Shown one piece after another: positions 27,190-35,293 of a stretch of 64,000 nucleotides of DNA (the stretch's first letter is position 1; each line of letters opens with the position of its first letter). A program made the translations under genes and the position numbers. Source of the stretch: Paenibacillus periandrae (lineage in GTDB: Bacteria; Bacillota; Bacilli; Paenibacillales; NBRC-103111); the NCBI RefSeq assembly GCF_022458865.1, contig NZ_JAJNMU010000009.1, forward strand, positions 1-64,000, given 5' to 3'. A model generated the notes under the pieces. That model had not been told where the DNA came from. It was given only the letters and a program-made list of their open reading frames with translations, and ran no database searches.

Positions 27190-27588
27190 TCTCCTTAAAA
27201 TAATGTATTTTGGGCAAAATAGATAAGTTATTGTTATAGTGCGGAAATTACATATTACTTCAAATGATAAATGTAATTATTACGATATATTAATTTCAGT
27301 AATAAATTGCAGTGAAGCATTGAGACATAATCTAATTAATAACCGAGAAATTATTTCTTTTTATTCATTGTTCCCTCCCTTGTAGAGTATTTATTTTGTA
27401 AATCGGCTTGTTAAATATACCATACAAACAAAAGTGGTGTCAATAAATAAATTAAATATATTTAATATAAAGAAGTTAAATCATATGAAATTGGATGTTT
27501 TGGTCTGATAAAGTTAAATATAATATTCATTTGACATTTCGTTGTGTATATTTTATTTTATAACCATAACACTGGACGGAGTGATAGA
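27190..27588. other. AT-rich intergenic region with divergent promoters
   Basis: About 400 bases, no gene seen. It lies between two divergently transcribed genes and must hold both promoters; the rightward one is listed at 27531. Confidence 0.5.
27531..27559 (+). promoter_or_regulatory. Sigma-A type promoter of the XRE regulator gene
   Basis: TTGACA, 17-base spacer, TATTTT, 30 bases before the ATG at 27589. Confidence 0.55.
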
Positions 27589-27900
27589 ATGAGTTACATT
27601 ATTGGAGATAGAGTAAAACTAAAAAGGGAGGAGTTAGGGATTACAGCTAGAAAATTAGCTGAATTAGCTAATTGCACTCCCTCAGCAATTGGTCAATTAG
27701 AAAGTGGAAAGTCTGATAATCCAACAATGAAGTTATTGTCGAAGCTAAGTGAGGTCTTTAATGTTTCAATTGATTGGTTAGTCAATGGAGAACAGGAAAT
27801 TTTAAACAAGCAAGAATATTACAAACTTGACGAATTTGAAAGGAGATTTATCTTAGAATACATCGACTTTTGCTTGAAGCGAAAAAAGGAAGAGATTTAA
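27589..27900 (+). CDS. XRE-family transcriptional regulator
   Basis: 103 residues. ATG at 27589 is set by GGACGGAGTG upstream; an in-frame extension to 27544 would start inside the promoter. Residues 4-60 are a classical Cro/CI helix-turn-helix: GDRVKLKREELGITARKLAELANCTPSAIGQLESGKSDNPTMKLL, with the recognition helix CTPSAIGQLESGK. The C-terminal 40 residues form an acidic helical tail (YYKLDEFERRFILEYIDFCLKRKK), perhaps for dimerisation. Phage-type repressors of this size often control a neighbouring mobile element; no intact target gene is evident here. Confidence 0.85.
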   Translation: MSYIIGDRVKLKREELGITARKLAELANCTPSAIGQLESGKSDNPTMKLLSKLSEVFNVSIDWLVNGEQEILNKQEYYKLDEFERRFILEYIDFCLKRKKEEI

Positions 27901-28286
27901 ATATGTACTAATCTTTCATTAAGTGAACGAATCGCGGTTGCATTGGAGATAGAGGACATTTCTATATTAATGCAATTTGAAGAAGATGGGATCGTGGGTT
28001 GAACTGACATTGATAAAGGAGGTTTAGGAACCGACTATCATGGATCAAGCACTAACTACAAATAATTTTCTCGGAGTGTTGAAAAATCAACATTATGAGG
28101 TAATAGTTTAAGACAAGAAGGAAAGAGTTAGTGAAACAATATGAGTTGTGTAATGGCTGTACAACTTAAACAAATAAATTTGAACGGAAATATTATCAAC
28201 TACAGCTAAGCCTAATGGTACAATAGGGATAAAAAGGGAATAGTTCTGAGCAAGTAGTGAAGCTGAAAATTTACTTGGGGGTAAAC
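27901..28286. other. Decayed region with short coding remnants
   Basis: A fragment encoding LSLSERIAVALEIEDISILMQ (about 27911-27985) and a 23-codon mini-frame starting MDQALTTNNFLGV at 28039 behind a perfect AAAGGAGG. Both look like beginnings or pieces of former phage-type genes. The promoter block copy at 28182 follows. Confidence 0.4.
28182..28243 (+). promoter_or_regulatory. Promoter-like block, copy 2
   Basis: Near-duplicate of 25073-25134 including TATTATCAACTAC, TGGTACAATAGG and ATAAAAAGGGAAT. It ends 43 bases before the HEPN-like gene start. Confidence 0.5.
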
Positions 28287-29276
28287 ATGGGTAATAAGAT
28301 ACTAAATAGCTATTACTTATACTATACAAGTGTTCTTAAGGACAGAAATTTATCGGAAGATCAGCTCATTTTAGAAATGAAGAAAAGATTTATTGATATT
28401 ACTATGATAGGAATACGTGATTGGGGCAGAACCACAAGATTCCAGTCTATAAATATAAGAAAAGATGATCGTGTTGAATACATAATTCCGCTTCAATCAC
28501 CTAAAGAAATGTTAGAGTACCACATGACACTTGGCGAAAGATTTTTGAAACAAAAGTGGGTTTTCCCTCCATTCATTACAATGGGAACTATTTATAGGAT
28601 TATTAGTGAAAACGAAGTCGAAGATGTAGATATATTATATAAATCAATTTATGAGACAAAATATTTTGCTTCGCAACTAACAAGCACGTATAGGAAAATA
28701 AAATTGTTCAGCAACTATCTATATTTAATTGAAGAAGCAATTGATTGCTTTTTGTTAGGAAAAAACGCTGGGGCAATTACATTGTTGCTAACTATCATCG
28801 AAGGAATCGCGAGAGATTTTTGTGAGAGCCATTCATTACCATATAACAAACAAGGTTCAACAAGTGCTTTTGAAACCGCTGTTAGGTATCGTAAAGAAAA
28901 CTGGCGTGATAATTTTTTGTTATTTGAATATCAAAATAACCTTAAACAAATCATCCCAGACGATTATATGGTTGATGAAATATTAGTAAAAGTTGATGAA
29001 GCAATGGATATGTTTGTCTCTTTTGAAAAGTATGGTCTTGATTATTTATATAAATCAGGGTCAGATTTTACTTTAAATCGTCATAGCATTCTACATGGTT
29101 TTAATAGAGACTACTACATTTCAATTAATTTTTTTAGACTGTTTTCCTGTCTAGAGATGCTCGCTGTAGTTGTATCAAATAATTTTATGGCTAAAGATAT
29201 TGATGACTACAATGAAACACTACGAATACTCAATAAATTTCAATTATTAGAAGCGATAGCAAGCATAGATTCATAG
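28287..29276 (+). CDS. HEPN-like protein
   Basis: 329 residues. ATG at 28287 has GGGGG 5-6 bases upstream and is preferred to GTG at 28257. Mainly helical: a central hydrophobic helix pair (YLYLIEEAIDCFLLGKNAGA, ITLLLTIIEGIARDFCESH), then FTLNRHSILHGFNRDY near residue 265, which has the N-R-x4-H-G form of the HEPN ribonuclease active site. HEPN proteins of this length occur as defence or abortive-infection effectors and as RNase toxins; no nucleotidyltransferase partner is adjacent. It is transcribed ahead of the membrane/nuclease cluster at 29529 but separated from it by a terminator. Confidence 0.65.
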   Translation: MGNKILNSYYLYYTSVLKDRNLSEDQLILEMKKRFIDITMIGIRDWGRTTRFQSINIRKDDRVEYIIPLQSPKEMLEYHMTLGERFLKQKWVFPPFITMGTIYRIISENEVEDVDILYKSIYETKYFASQLTSTYRKIKLFSNYLYLIEEAIDCFLLGKNAGAITLLLTIIEGIARDFCESHSLPYNKQGSTSAFETAVRYRKENWRDNFLLFEYQNNLKQIIPDDYMVDEILVKVDEAMDMFVSFEKYGLDYLYKSGSDFTLNRHSILHGFNRDYYISINFFRLFSCLEMLAVVVSNNFMAKDIDDYNETLRILNKFQLLEAIASIDS

Positions 29277-29368
29277 TCTATACTTGAATTACATGAATGA
29301 AAAACGTTAATGCAATGATGGTGTGTTTCATTTTGTCCAACAAACGTTATGTGAATATTATACGCAAA

Positions 29369-29398
29369 GAAGCCCAGAAACCTATCTCTGGGTTCTTT
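29369..29398 (+). terminator. Terminator after HEPN-like gene
   Basis: AGCCCAGA/TCTGGGTT hairpin followed by CTTTAC. Confidence 0.65.
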
Positions 29399-29468
29399 AC
29401 GCATCAGTGTATCTTTTAGTTGAGTGGGATATGAGAACTAGATTATTAAATTGCGATATAACAAAATA

Positions 29469-29499
29469 TTACATATTAAGACAAAAGTTATGGTACAAT
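29469..29499 (+). promoter_or_regulatory. Candidate promoter of the membrane/nuclease operon
   Basis: Extended -10 TGGTACAAT (TACAAT at 29494-29499) with TTACAT about 19 bases upstream. The same TGGTACAAT occurs in the blocks at 25073 and 28182. Confidence 0.5.
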
Positions 29500-29528
29500 T
29501 TTACTAATTATGTTTTGGAGGGATTTAC

Positions 29529-29903
29529 ATGGCAAGAAGGAGTAAACAATCAATTTCAACTTTCTTGGTTAGTGCATTAGGGATGTTATGCACGTTAAAA
29601 GCATTTGTATGGGTGTTGGAAACAAAGGTACTAAATACATCAATTGAGATACCTTTCCTCAATTATGGAATAATAATCGGTATAGTGTTGCTTATTCTTA
29701 GGATTTCATTTGTATTAATAAAGAATAGAGCTAGAAAATCGAACAATGTTCAAGAGGTAGTCAATGACGTTACAGTTTCAAATGACATAAGTACATTTCA
29801 ATGTGCTAATTGTGGTAAAAAAGTAAGTGAAAAAGTTAGAAGCTATTGCTTGGAAAGACCAAATAAGTTTAATAATCAAGTGTTTTGTTACGATCATCAG
29901 TAA
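29529..29903 (+). CDS. Two-helix membrane protein with C-terminal zinc ribbon
   Basis: 124 residues, RBS GGAGGG 6 bases before ATG. Two hydrophobic segments: about 10-30 (STFLVSALGMLCTLKAFVWV) and 45-65 (YGIIIGIVLLILRISFVLI), then a basic stop (KNRARKSN). The cytosolic tail holds CANCGKKVSE and a later SYCLERP...VFCYDHQ, which could complete a zinc-binding site. First gene of an apparent three-gene operon with a membrane-tethered Mrr nuclease and a multi-helix membrane protein. Family unknown. Confidence 0.7.
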   Translation: MARRSKQSISTFLVSALGMLCTLKAFVWVLETKVLNTSIEIPFLNYGIIIGIVLLILRISFVLIKNRARKSNNVQEVVNDVTVSNDISTFQCANCGKKVSEKVRSYCLERPNKFNNQVFCYDHQ

Positions 29904-29936
29904 CATGCAATATGACATTCTGTTGGAGGTATTTTT

Positions 29937-30581
29937 GTGCTAGGCATTATCATTATTTCAGTAGTATTAATTATTATTGTAATTGGCATTGTTGGTTACA
30001 AAATCAACAATAGAGCGAAAGAACAAAATCAACCATTACCTTATGACTATGATCTAAAGAAAATTACCATTACAGATATAGATAGAATGAGTGATGGCTC
30101 GGAATTTGAAATTTACTTGTACAGATTACTATTAGAACTTGGCTATTCTGGCGTGTATAAAACAGTGGGAAGTCGAGATTTTGGGGCAGATTTAATCTTT
30201 ATAGATCGTGAAGGGGTAAGAAATGTAGTTCAGGCAAAGAGATACGGAATTGATTATCCAGTGGGTATTGGCGCAGTTCAAGAGGTTTTTACGTCAATGA
30301 GGTACTATAAGGCTAAAAAAGCCATTGTAATAGCTACGACAAAGTACACAGAGCCATGTGAAAAATTGGCAGGAATTAATCATGTTAAACTATTGGATCG
30401 TGATGATCTAATAAGAATTATTGATGCTTTTAAGCAGGAGGATAATCTAAAAGCAATGGAGACTATTGAATCTGAACCAAGAGTTATTTTGGAGTCTTGG
30501 AATGAAATGAATAACGAGTTACCAGTGATAAAGAAAGATCATAAAGCTGAGAAGTTCGTGAAATCAATACAATCAAAATAA
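29937..30581 (+). CDS. Membrane-anchored Mrr-like restriction endonuclease
   Basis: 214 residues, GTG start behind TTGGAGG. One N-terminal transmembrane helix (residues 2-21, IIIISVVLIIIVIGIVGY), then an Mrr_cat nuclease domain (45-165): SDGSEFEIYLYRLLLELGYS, active-site Asp in SRDFGADLIFIDREG (about 83), and VVQAKRYG (Gln-Ala-Lys, about 96-98) in place of E-x-K. A following helix and IATTKYTEPCEKLAG complete the fold. Nucleases of this arrangement are known from type IV-like restriction. It sits between two membrane proteins, 33 bases after the first and 19 before the next, so the three are probably one unit at the membrane. Confidence 0.8.
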   Translation: MLGIIIISVVLIIIVIGIVGYKINNRAKEQNQPLPYDYDLKKITITDIDRMSDGSEFEIYLYRLLLELGYSGVYKTVGSRDFGADLIFIDREGVRNVVQAKRYGIDYPVGIGAVQEVFTSMRYYKAKKAIVIATTKYTEPCEKLAGINHVKLLDRDDLIRIIDAFKQEDNLKAMETIESEPRVILESWNEMNNELPVIKKDHKAEKFVKSIQSK

Positions 30582-30600
30582 CTAAAGGTAGGTTATTGAG

Positions 30601-31482
30601 TTGGAATCAATGAAAACACAAAAAGATTGGTTAGACTATATCAATAGATTGCAAGATAGGGAAAGGCAAAAAATTACTTCTGGTGGGTTAAGTAATTGGG
30701 CGTTGTATTTGGCTTTAGCAGGTCTGGGTTATTGGGTATATCCTGATATTGTGGATATGCAGAAACACTGGTTGACAACACTAGTTGGATACGCTTTTTT
30801 TCATAATTTATCAATTTCGTTATTCGACATATTTAATTACCACTATAGACAGGGCAAAATAAAGGCGTATTACAACCCAATTGCAATGGTAGATGTAATG
30901 GGAATTATTCCATTGAGATTCTTTCAAAAAATAGTTATTCTGATCGCAGTACTAATAAATGGATATTTAGTATATCATACAATTTTAAAAGAGTTCTATG
31001 TATTGGTGCCTTTTTATTGGATTTTCTTTTTTAGGCATTTTTCTGAACTTGCGACACTGCTAGTATCTAAGAAAGTCAAACAATACAAACGTATAGTGGC
31101 TGAGTCTTTACTCAGGTTAGCAAAGAAACTTAATCCAGAACATGATAGGGAAATAGTTGAAGTTAATAAAATGAAATTAGAACAAGAGTTTAACTTTACT
31201 GCAATTATCAAAATAATAATCCCACTTTATTTCATGATCTATGTTTGCTTGCACTATAACTTTAATGATCTCCTATGGAAGCAAATCTTTGATGGACTTG
31301 CTCTTGTAATAATAATTATACTTATTCAATTCTTACTTATGATATTTTTGAAGCGAATGAAGATAGCATGGCTAGAAAAGTTGGAGCGAGAGATTATTCA
31401 AAACAATCTTAACCAAAGAACAATCATAGAAAGACTTAATAATAATTACTTTAACCTTAGTAAAATTGATGATTACTTCTAG
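30601..31482 (+). CDS. Multi-helix membrane protein of the nuclease operon
   Basis: 293 residues from TTG at 30601 (AGGTAGG 8 bases upstream); ATG at 30610 is an alternative. Hydrophobic segments lie near 33-50 (WALYLALAGLGYWVY), 58-80, 105-128 (QKIVILIAVLINGYLVYHT), 130-145, 200-220 (IIKIIIPLYFMIYVCL) and 232-252 (GLALVIIIILIQFLLMIFL), so about six helices with basic cytosolic linkers. No transporter or enzyme signature recognised. It closes the operon with the zinc-ribbon protein and the tethered Mrr nuclease, and is followed by a strong terminator. Confidence 0.7.
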   Translation: MESMKTQKDWLDYINRLQDRERQKITSGGLSNWALYLALAGLGYWVYPDIVDMQKHWLTTLVGYAFFHNLSISLFDIFNYHYRQGKIKAYYNPIAMVDVMGIIPLRFFQKIVILIAVLINGYLVYHTILKEFYVLVPFYWIFFFRHFSELATLLVSKKVKQYKRIVAESLLRLAKKLNPEHDREIVEVNKMKLEQEFNFTAIIKIIIPLYFMIYVCLHYNFNDLLWKQIFDGLALVIIIILIQFLLMIFLKRMKIAWLEKLEREIIQNNLNQRTIIERLNNNYFNLSKIDDYF

Positions 31483-31551
31483 GTTCAAAGTAGGAATTTA
31501 GATAAAACCCTTCTTTCATGCAGGTTGGTGAAAGGGGTCATAGCGTAAAAC

Positions 31552-31584
31552 AGACGCTTCAGGAGTGTGCCTGAGCGTCTTTTT
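31552..31584. terminator. Strong terminator between convergent genes
   Basis: AGACGCT.CAGG/CCTG.GCGTCT stem, loop AGTGTG, then TTTT. Also serves the convergent regulator gene that ends at 31597. A second hairpin CTTTCA/TGAAAG lies just before it. Confidence 0.8.
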
Positions 31585-31596
31585 CATGTGTTAAGA

Positions 31597-31827
31597 CTAT
31601 TGGTTGTTGTATTCAAGTTCTACAAGCCTGACAAGATCAGAGGGATTCATTTTTAATGCTTTTGCAATGTCAAAAAGGCTTGTTAGGGTAGGTTGATATT
31701 TACCATTCTCAAGTTCGGAAATATAAGTGCGTCCAAGGGTGCTATCAAGTGCTAGTTGTTCTTGCGTGATATCTTTTTTAATTCTTAGACTTTTTACGAC
31801 TTTTCCGAAAATTAATTCAAGTGGCAA
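31597..31827 (-). CDS. Small XRE regulator (C-protein-like)
   Basis: 76 residues. TTG start with AAAAGGAG 8 bases upstream. Nearly all of it is one Cro/CI helix-turn-helix: GKVVKSLRIKKDITQEQLALDSTLGRTYISELENGKYQPTLTSLFDIAKAL. Size and sequence style resemble restriction-modification controller proteins and SinR-like repressors. It is convergent with the membrane/nuclease operon and divergent from the lipoprotein gene, so it could regulate the latter; no operator was proven. Confidence 0.85.
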   Translation of the reverse strand: MPLELIFGKVVKSLRIKKDITQEQLALDSTLGRTYISELENGKYQPTLTSLFDIAKALKMNPSDLVRLVELEYNNQ

Positions 31828-32000
31828 AGGATAGTCTCCTTTTAGAATTAATTATTACGGAAATTATGTATCTTCATTGTCTTGTTCACACGACTTTTTG
31901 GTTTTAATTAACAATTATTTGTGTTAATATTATTGTGGTCTATTCGACATTTGCTTCAAAAGTTGAAATATTATTAATATGAGGGTGTGGTGTCAACATA

Positions 32001-32594
32001 ATGAAAATTAGAAAAAAATTAATAATAACGCTATCCGTATCGGTATCACTTTGTTTTGTTGTCGGGTGTGGAAGCAATGTAAAGCCAAACCAGCCGCTCG
32101 CAGCTAGTACGCAAGTCAGTTTGCCAGAAACCAGTACATACAATATTGCATTAAACAAAATCAAAGAAAGCAAGCTTGATGAAGCGGATGCTTTGTTATG
32201 GAAAGAGATTGGCAGTGTATACTCAGTAAGGCTAGGTGATTTGCCGCAAGAGAAACAGGACTTAATAAACTTATATTATTATGTGAAGGCTCAAAAGAAG
32301 TTACTGGGGAACGATTACATTAATGTAATTAACTATTTGAATCAGCTTAAACCGATTGACGATTTAATTTCAATAAATCAAAGAGATAGTTTGTTGAGTA
32401 AATATCAACCGTTGGCAGATCGTCAATGGGAGTTAACAAAGTCTCAAGGAACCCTTGAAAAGGACTCGAAATTACAATCAAAAAATCCAGCGGATTATGA
32501 TGTAAACGGAAATTATAAGCCAGTTGAATCAATGACCAAAGAAGAAAAGCGTAAAGAGCTGGAGGAAATGATGAAGTCATCATTGAAGAAATAG
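32001..32594 (+). CDS. Lipoprotein of unknown function
   Basis: 197 residues with a lipoprotein signal: MKIRKKLIITLSVSVSLCFV followed by lipobox VVGC (Cys24). The mature part is mostly charged helix (NKIKESKLDEADALLWKEIG, YYYVKAQKKLLGNDYINVIN), like a tetratricopeptide-type scaffold, and ends in a lysine/glutamate-rich tail (SMTKEEKRKELEEMMKSSLKK). No domain recognised. RBS GAGGGTG lies some distance upstream. Probably anchored on the outer face of the membrane. Confidence 0.7.
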   Translation: MKIRKKLIITLSVSVSLCFVVGCGSNVKPNQPLAASTQVSLPETSTYNIALNKIKESKLDEADALLWKEIGSVYSVRLGDLPQEKQDLINLYYYVKAQKKLLGNDYINVINYLNQLKPIDDLISINQRDSLLSKYQPLADRQWELTKSQGTLEKDSKLQSKNPADYDVNGNYKPVESMTKEEKRKELEEMMKSSLKK

Positions 32595-32696
32595 ATTTAA
32601 TAGTGGTAACAAGGTAATTCTCTGATATAGAGATGAATGCCGTCACTTATGGATAGAGGTTTAATATGTGGTACAAAAGGGAATAGCGATTGGTTG

Positions 32697-32726
32697 AAGG
32701 AGTAGCAAAGTGGCTACTTCTTTTTG
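32697..32726 (+). terminator. Terminator after lipoprotein gene
   Basis: GAAGGAGTAGC/GCTACTTC stem with AAAGTG loop and TTTTTG. Confidence 0.75.
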
Positions 32727-32815
32727 AGTTTGTTTAAATATTACTATAGATTCCTAAATTATTGACTGGACAGTCAAAAGTTCTTGTTGAAAAATCGTAA
32801 TATATAGGAATAGCT

Positions 32816-33022
32816 AAGGAGAGTCTTCAATACGACTTGGTCTGCTCTCCTTTTCGCCCTCCTTCACACCGTACGTGATTCTTCCGAATCATACGGCATA
32901 ATCCTCTTTGCTGTTAATCTGTCTGTGGCAATGTTCATGCACCGCGGCTAAATTGTTGACTCGATTGACGGAAGCCTGTAGGTGCCAGAGTGTCTTGATA
33001 CGATGCGCCAGTTCATATTGTG
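32816..33022 (-). mobile_element. Group II intron 3' remnant (maturase tail, domains V and VI)
   Basis: On the minus strand a 43-codon tail runs to a TGA at 32889-32891 and encodes YELAHRIKTLWHLQASVNRV then NNLAAVHEHCHRQI, the HNH-type end of group II intron maturases. It is followed by a domain V-like GCCGTATGATTCGG/AGAATCACGTACGG hairpin (about 32866-32898) and a domain VI-like hairpin GGAGAG...CTCTCC (32816-32853). The rest of the intron and the reverse transcriptase are absent, so it is immobile. Confidence 0.7.
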
Positions 33023-33028
33023 ACATCA

Positions 33029-33074
33029 AGTCAAGTCAATAAGACTTGACTAACGGAAAATAAAATGATATACT
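33029..33074 (+). promoter_or_regulatory. Strong promoter with operator dyad for the XRE gene at 33110
   Basis: TTGACT (33046-33051), 17-base spacer, TATACT (33069-33074). A perfect inverted repeat AGTCAAGTC-AATAA-GACTTGACT at 33029-33051 covers the -35 box, which is the arrangement of an autoregulated repressor. Confidence 0.75.
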
Positions 33075-33109
33075 TCATCCATAAGCTTAAATATGGAGGA
33101 CGATCCGCG

Positions 33110-33682
33110 ATGAAAAATAACATTAAAGCTATTCGTAAAATACGCAATGTAAGTCAGCAGACTATTGCCGATGCTTTAGGTGTGACGATAACAGCAGTGA
33201 ACAAATGGGAGAACAACGTTAACATCAAAATTCCTGAAAAGCGTGTTAAGGAAATTGCAAATCTGCTCGGTGTGAGTGAGGATGATGTATTAGCGTTGCA
33301 CTTGAATACCGACAAAATAAAGCTAACGACTGTTCGGCAAGAACTAGCAAGGCTAGAACAAAATGGAAATGTTTTAGTTAGCTTTGAGGATAATGATTCA
33401 TTAAGCGATCAACAGCTGGATGCCATTAATGATCGTTTCTCATGGAAGCGAAGCATGTACCCTAAAATTGAATCCTTTGTTAATGAAAACTTCTCAAAGG
33501 CATTAAGTTACCAAGATCAAGTTGTTCTGGGTAAGAACATGATGCTTTATTTGGAGGAAGATTCCTATAAGTTAGAGTTTCTCCAAAGGGTGATTCAATT
33601 TTTAACCGATTCAGATTCTAACCGTAACGAAAGCAATCCGTTCTTTGTTGGTCTTGCTGATCTTTATGAGAAACATAGATAA
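33110..33682 (+). CDS. XRE-family regulator with C-terminal domain
   Basis: 190 residues. ATG at 33110 (GGAGG 10 bases upstream); a longer in-frame start at 33065 would lie inside the promoter. Residues 4-60 form the helix-turn-helix (IKAIRKIRNVSQQTIADALG, VTITAVNKWENN). The remainder is acidic and helical (TTVRQELARLEQNGNVLVSF, SWKRSMYPKIESFVNENFSK) and may sense a ligand or dimerise. The palindrome across its own promoter suggests autorepression. No linked target gene; the next gene belongs to an IS element. Confidence 0.85.
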   Translation: MKNNIKAIRKIRNVSQQTIADALGVTITAVNKWENNVNIKIPEKRVKEIANLLGVSEDDVLALHLNTDKIKLTTVRQELARLEQNGNVLVSFEDNDSLSDQQLDAINDRFSWKRSMYPKIESFVNENFSKALSYQDQVVLGKNMMLYLEEDSYKLEFLQRVIQFLTDSDSNRNESNPFFVGLADLYEKHR

Positions 33683-33789
33683 GAGAATCCGTCAGAATAG
33701 ATTTATTTACCTGTAATATCCATTATTGACAATTTAAAAACATGCGTGTAATATACCAGCCAGCCTGGTTGACTTACGTCCAATATTGA

Positions 33790-33990
33790 AAAATGCGATG
33801 TGGTGGTAGCTTACAAAGTAACGAAAAAGTAATGAGGGATCATGCCCTTGACCGACTAGAAAAACCCCTAAAACAAACTGACTTTGAATGCTTATACGGA
33901 GAAGGATATCACTTAGGTATCTTTGTGGTTCGACCACTTGAAATAAGGATGTGAACCTTCTTCTCAATAAGCATTCAAGGTCAAGGCTAA
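33790..33990 (+). ncRNA. Candidate bridge RNA of the IS110 element
   Basis: A 17-bp stem pairs TGACTTTGAATGCTTAT (33879-33895) with ATAAGCATTCAAGGTCA (33967-33983), with a single G-U pair, continuing inward through GAGAAGG (33899-33905) and CCTTCTTCTC (33956-33965). Inside is a GTGG-TTCGA-CCAC hairpin and unpaired loops, and a small AGGG/CCCT hairpin lies before it. Position upstream of the transposase and a long stem with internal loops match the known bridge RNAs of IS110 elements. Exact ends are not determined. Confidence 0.6.
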
Positions 33991-34015
33991 TACATACGAA
34001 AAGGAGGTCAGAATA

Positions 34016-35278
34016 ATGGCTGATGTAAATCAAGAAGAACATGAATTAGTACGATTGACGCATATTTTTGTAGGCATTGATCTTCATAAAAGGCAGCATG
34101 TTGCGGTATTCCTCAACGGATTTAAGAGGAAACTCGGTGAATTTAAGTTTGATAACAAGCCCAGTGCTTTCCACTTGTTGATGCAGGAAGTAAAAAAATA
34201 TTTGAAAAAAGGCATGAAGGCAATGTACGGTTTAGAGGACACTGGCGGTCTGGGGAGAGCATTAGCGGTGTACCTCGTCGAGCAGAAACAGATCGTGAAG
34301 GAAGTCAATCCTGCACTTGCTAATGGTGTGAGGAAAGCCAGCCCTATTTCAAAGAAGTCGGATGAATGGGATGCGGAATGTGTCGGTAATGTGTTAGTAG
34401 ATAAGCTCGAAAGCTTGCCGAACGCGAATCCCATTGACCATTATTGGGTGATTGCTCAATTGGTGACTACACGAACAGCCATAGCGAATGAGCATCGTAT
34501 CCTATTGAATCAACTCCATTCTCAAATAGCGCACCACTATCCAAGTTATAGGAAATTCTTTAGCGAATTGGATGGGAAGACCTCTTTAGCCTTCTTTGAC
34601 CGTTATCCAGCGCCGCACCATTTGGATGCGGTGACTGTTGAAGGACTAAGGGAGTTCTTACTTGTACCCAGTAATTACGCCTGCTCCTTGAAAAGTGCAG
34701 AGAAGATATTGAAACTTGTTCATGAAGATGGTTCGACCAAGCGCAACTATCAAGAACAGAGAGATTTTATTATAAAGAGTCATATTAGACGTATACGTAT
34801 TTGTAAAGAAGAAATGCAGGCAATTGAGGGACGGCTGTCTCCTCTAGTAGCGGAAACAGGCTATAAACTTGACACGATGTATGGAGTCGATATTGTTACG
34901 GCAGCTTCATTTGTAGCTGAGATTGGAAATATTGGACGATTTAGTAATGGAGACAAGCTTGCTAATTTTGCAGGCATTGCTCCTGTTCAGTATGGTTCGG
35001 GAGATAGGCACAAGCACTACAAGTGCAAACAAGGAAACAGAGCTTTGCATGAGTTGTTTTACAGGCTTGCCTGTAGGCAAATTGGGACGAAACGTGGAAG
35101 TGGTGAGCCCAATAACGCATACTACTATTTGTATTATCAGCAGAAATTAGTGGCAGGGAAAACAAAGACGCAAGCAATTATATGTATCATGCGGAAATTG
35201 GTTAATGTGATCTATGCCATGATGAAGAATAAAACGGAATATGTAAAGCGAGCGGTGCAAATAAAGCAAGCAGGATGA
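34016..35278 (+). CDS. IS110-family transposase
   Basis: 420 residues, AAAAGGAGG 9 bases before ATG. N-terminal DEDD/RuvC-like domain: FVGIDLHKRQHVAVFL near 17-32 with the first Asp, MYGLEDTGG near 70-78, and KSDEWDAE near 115. The C-terminal Transposase_20 domain has DTMYGVDIVTAASFVAEIG near 288-306 and LANFAGIAPVQYGSG near 318-332, which includes the region of the serine nucleophile. Intact, so the element may still be active with its leader RNA. Confidence 0.95.
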   Translation: MADVNQEEHELVRLTHIFVGIDLHKRQHVAVFLNGFKRKLGEFKFDNKPSAFHLLMQEVKKYLKKGMKAMYGLEDTGGLGRALAVYLVEQKQIVKEVNPALANGVRKASPISKKSDEWDAECVGNVLVDKLESLPNANPIDHYWVIAQLVTTRTAIANEHRILLNQLHSQIAHHYPSYRKFFSELDGKTSLAFFDRYPAPHHLDAVTVEGLREFLLVPSNYACSLKSAEKILKLVHEDGSTKRNYQEQRDFIIKSHIRRIRICKEEMQAIEGRLSPLVAETGYKLDTMYGVDIVTAASFVAEIGNIGRFSNGDKLANFAGIAPVQYGSGDRHKHYKCKQGNRALHELFYRLACRQIGTKRGSGEPNNAYYYLYYQQKLVAGKTKTQAIICIMRKLVNVIYAMMKNKTEYVKRAVQIKQAG

Positions 35279-35293
35279 TACAATTGGTGGTAA

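Noticed and set aside
29323-29580. 85-codon open frame
   Set aside because: Crosses a terminator and a promoter and overlaps the start of the membrane protein gene.
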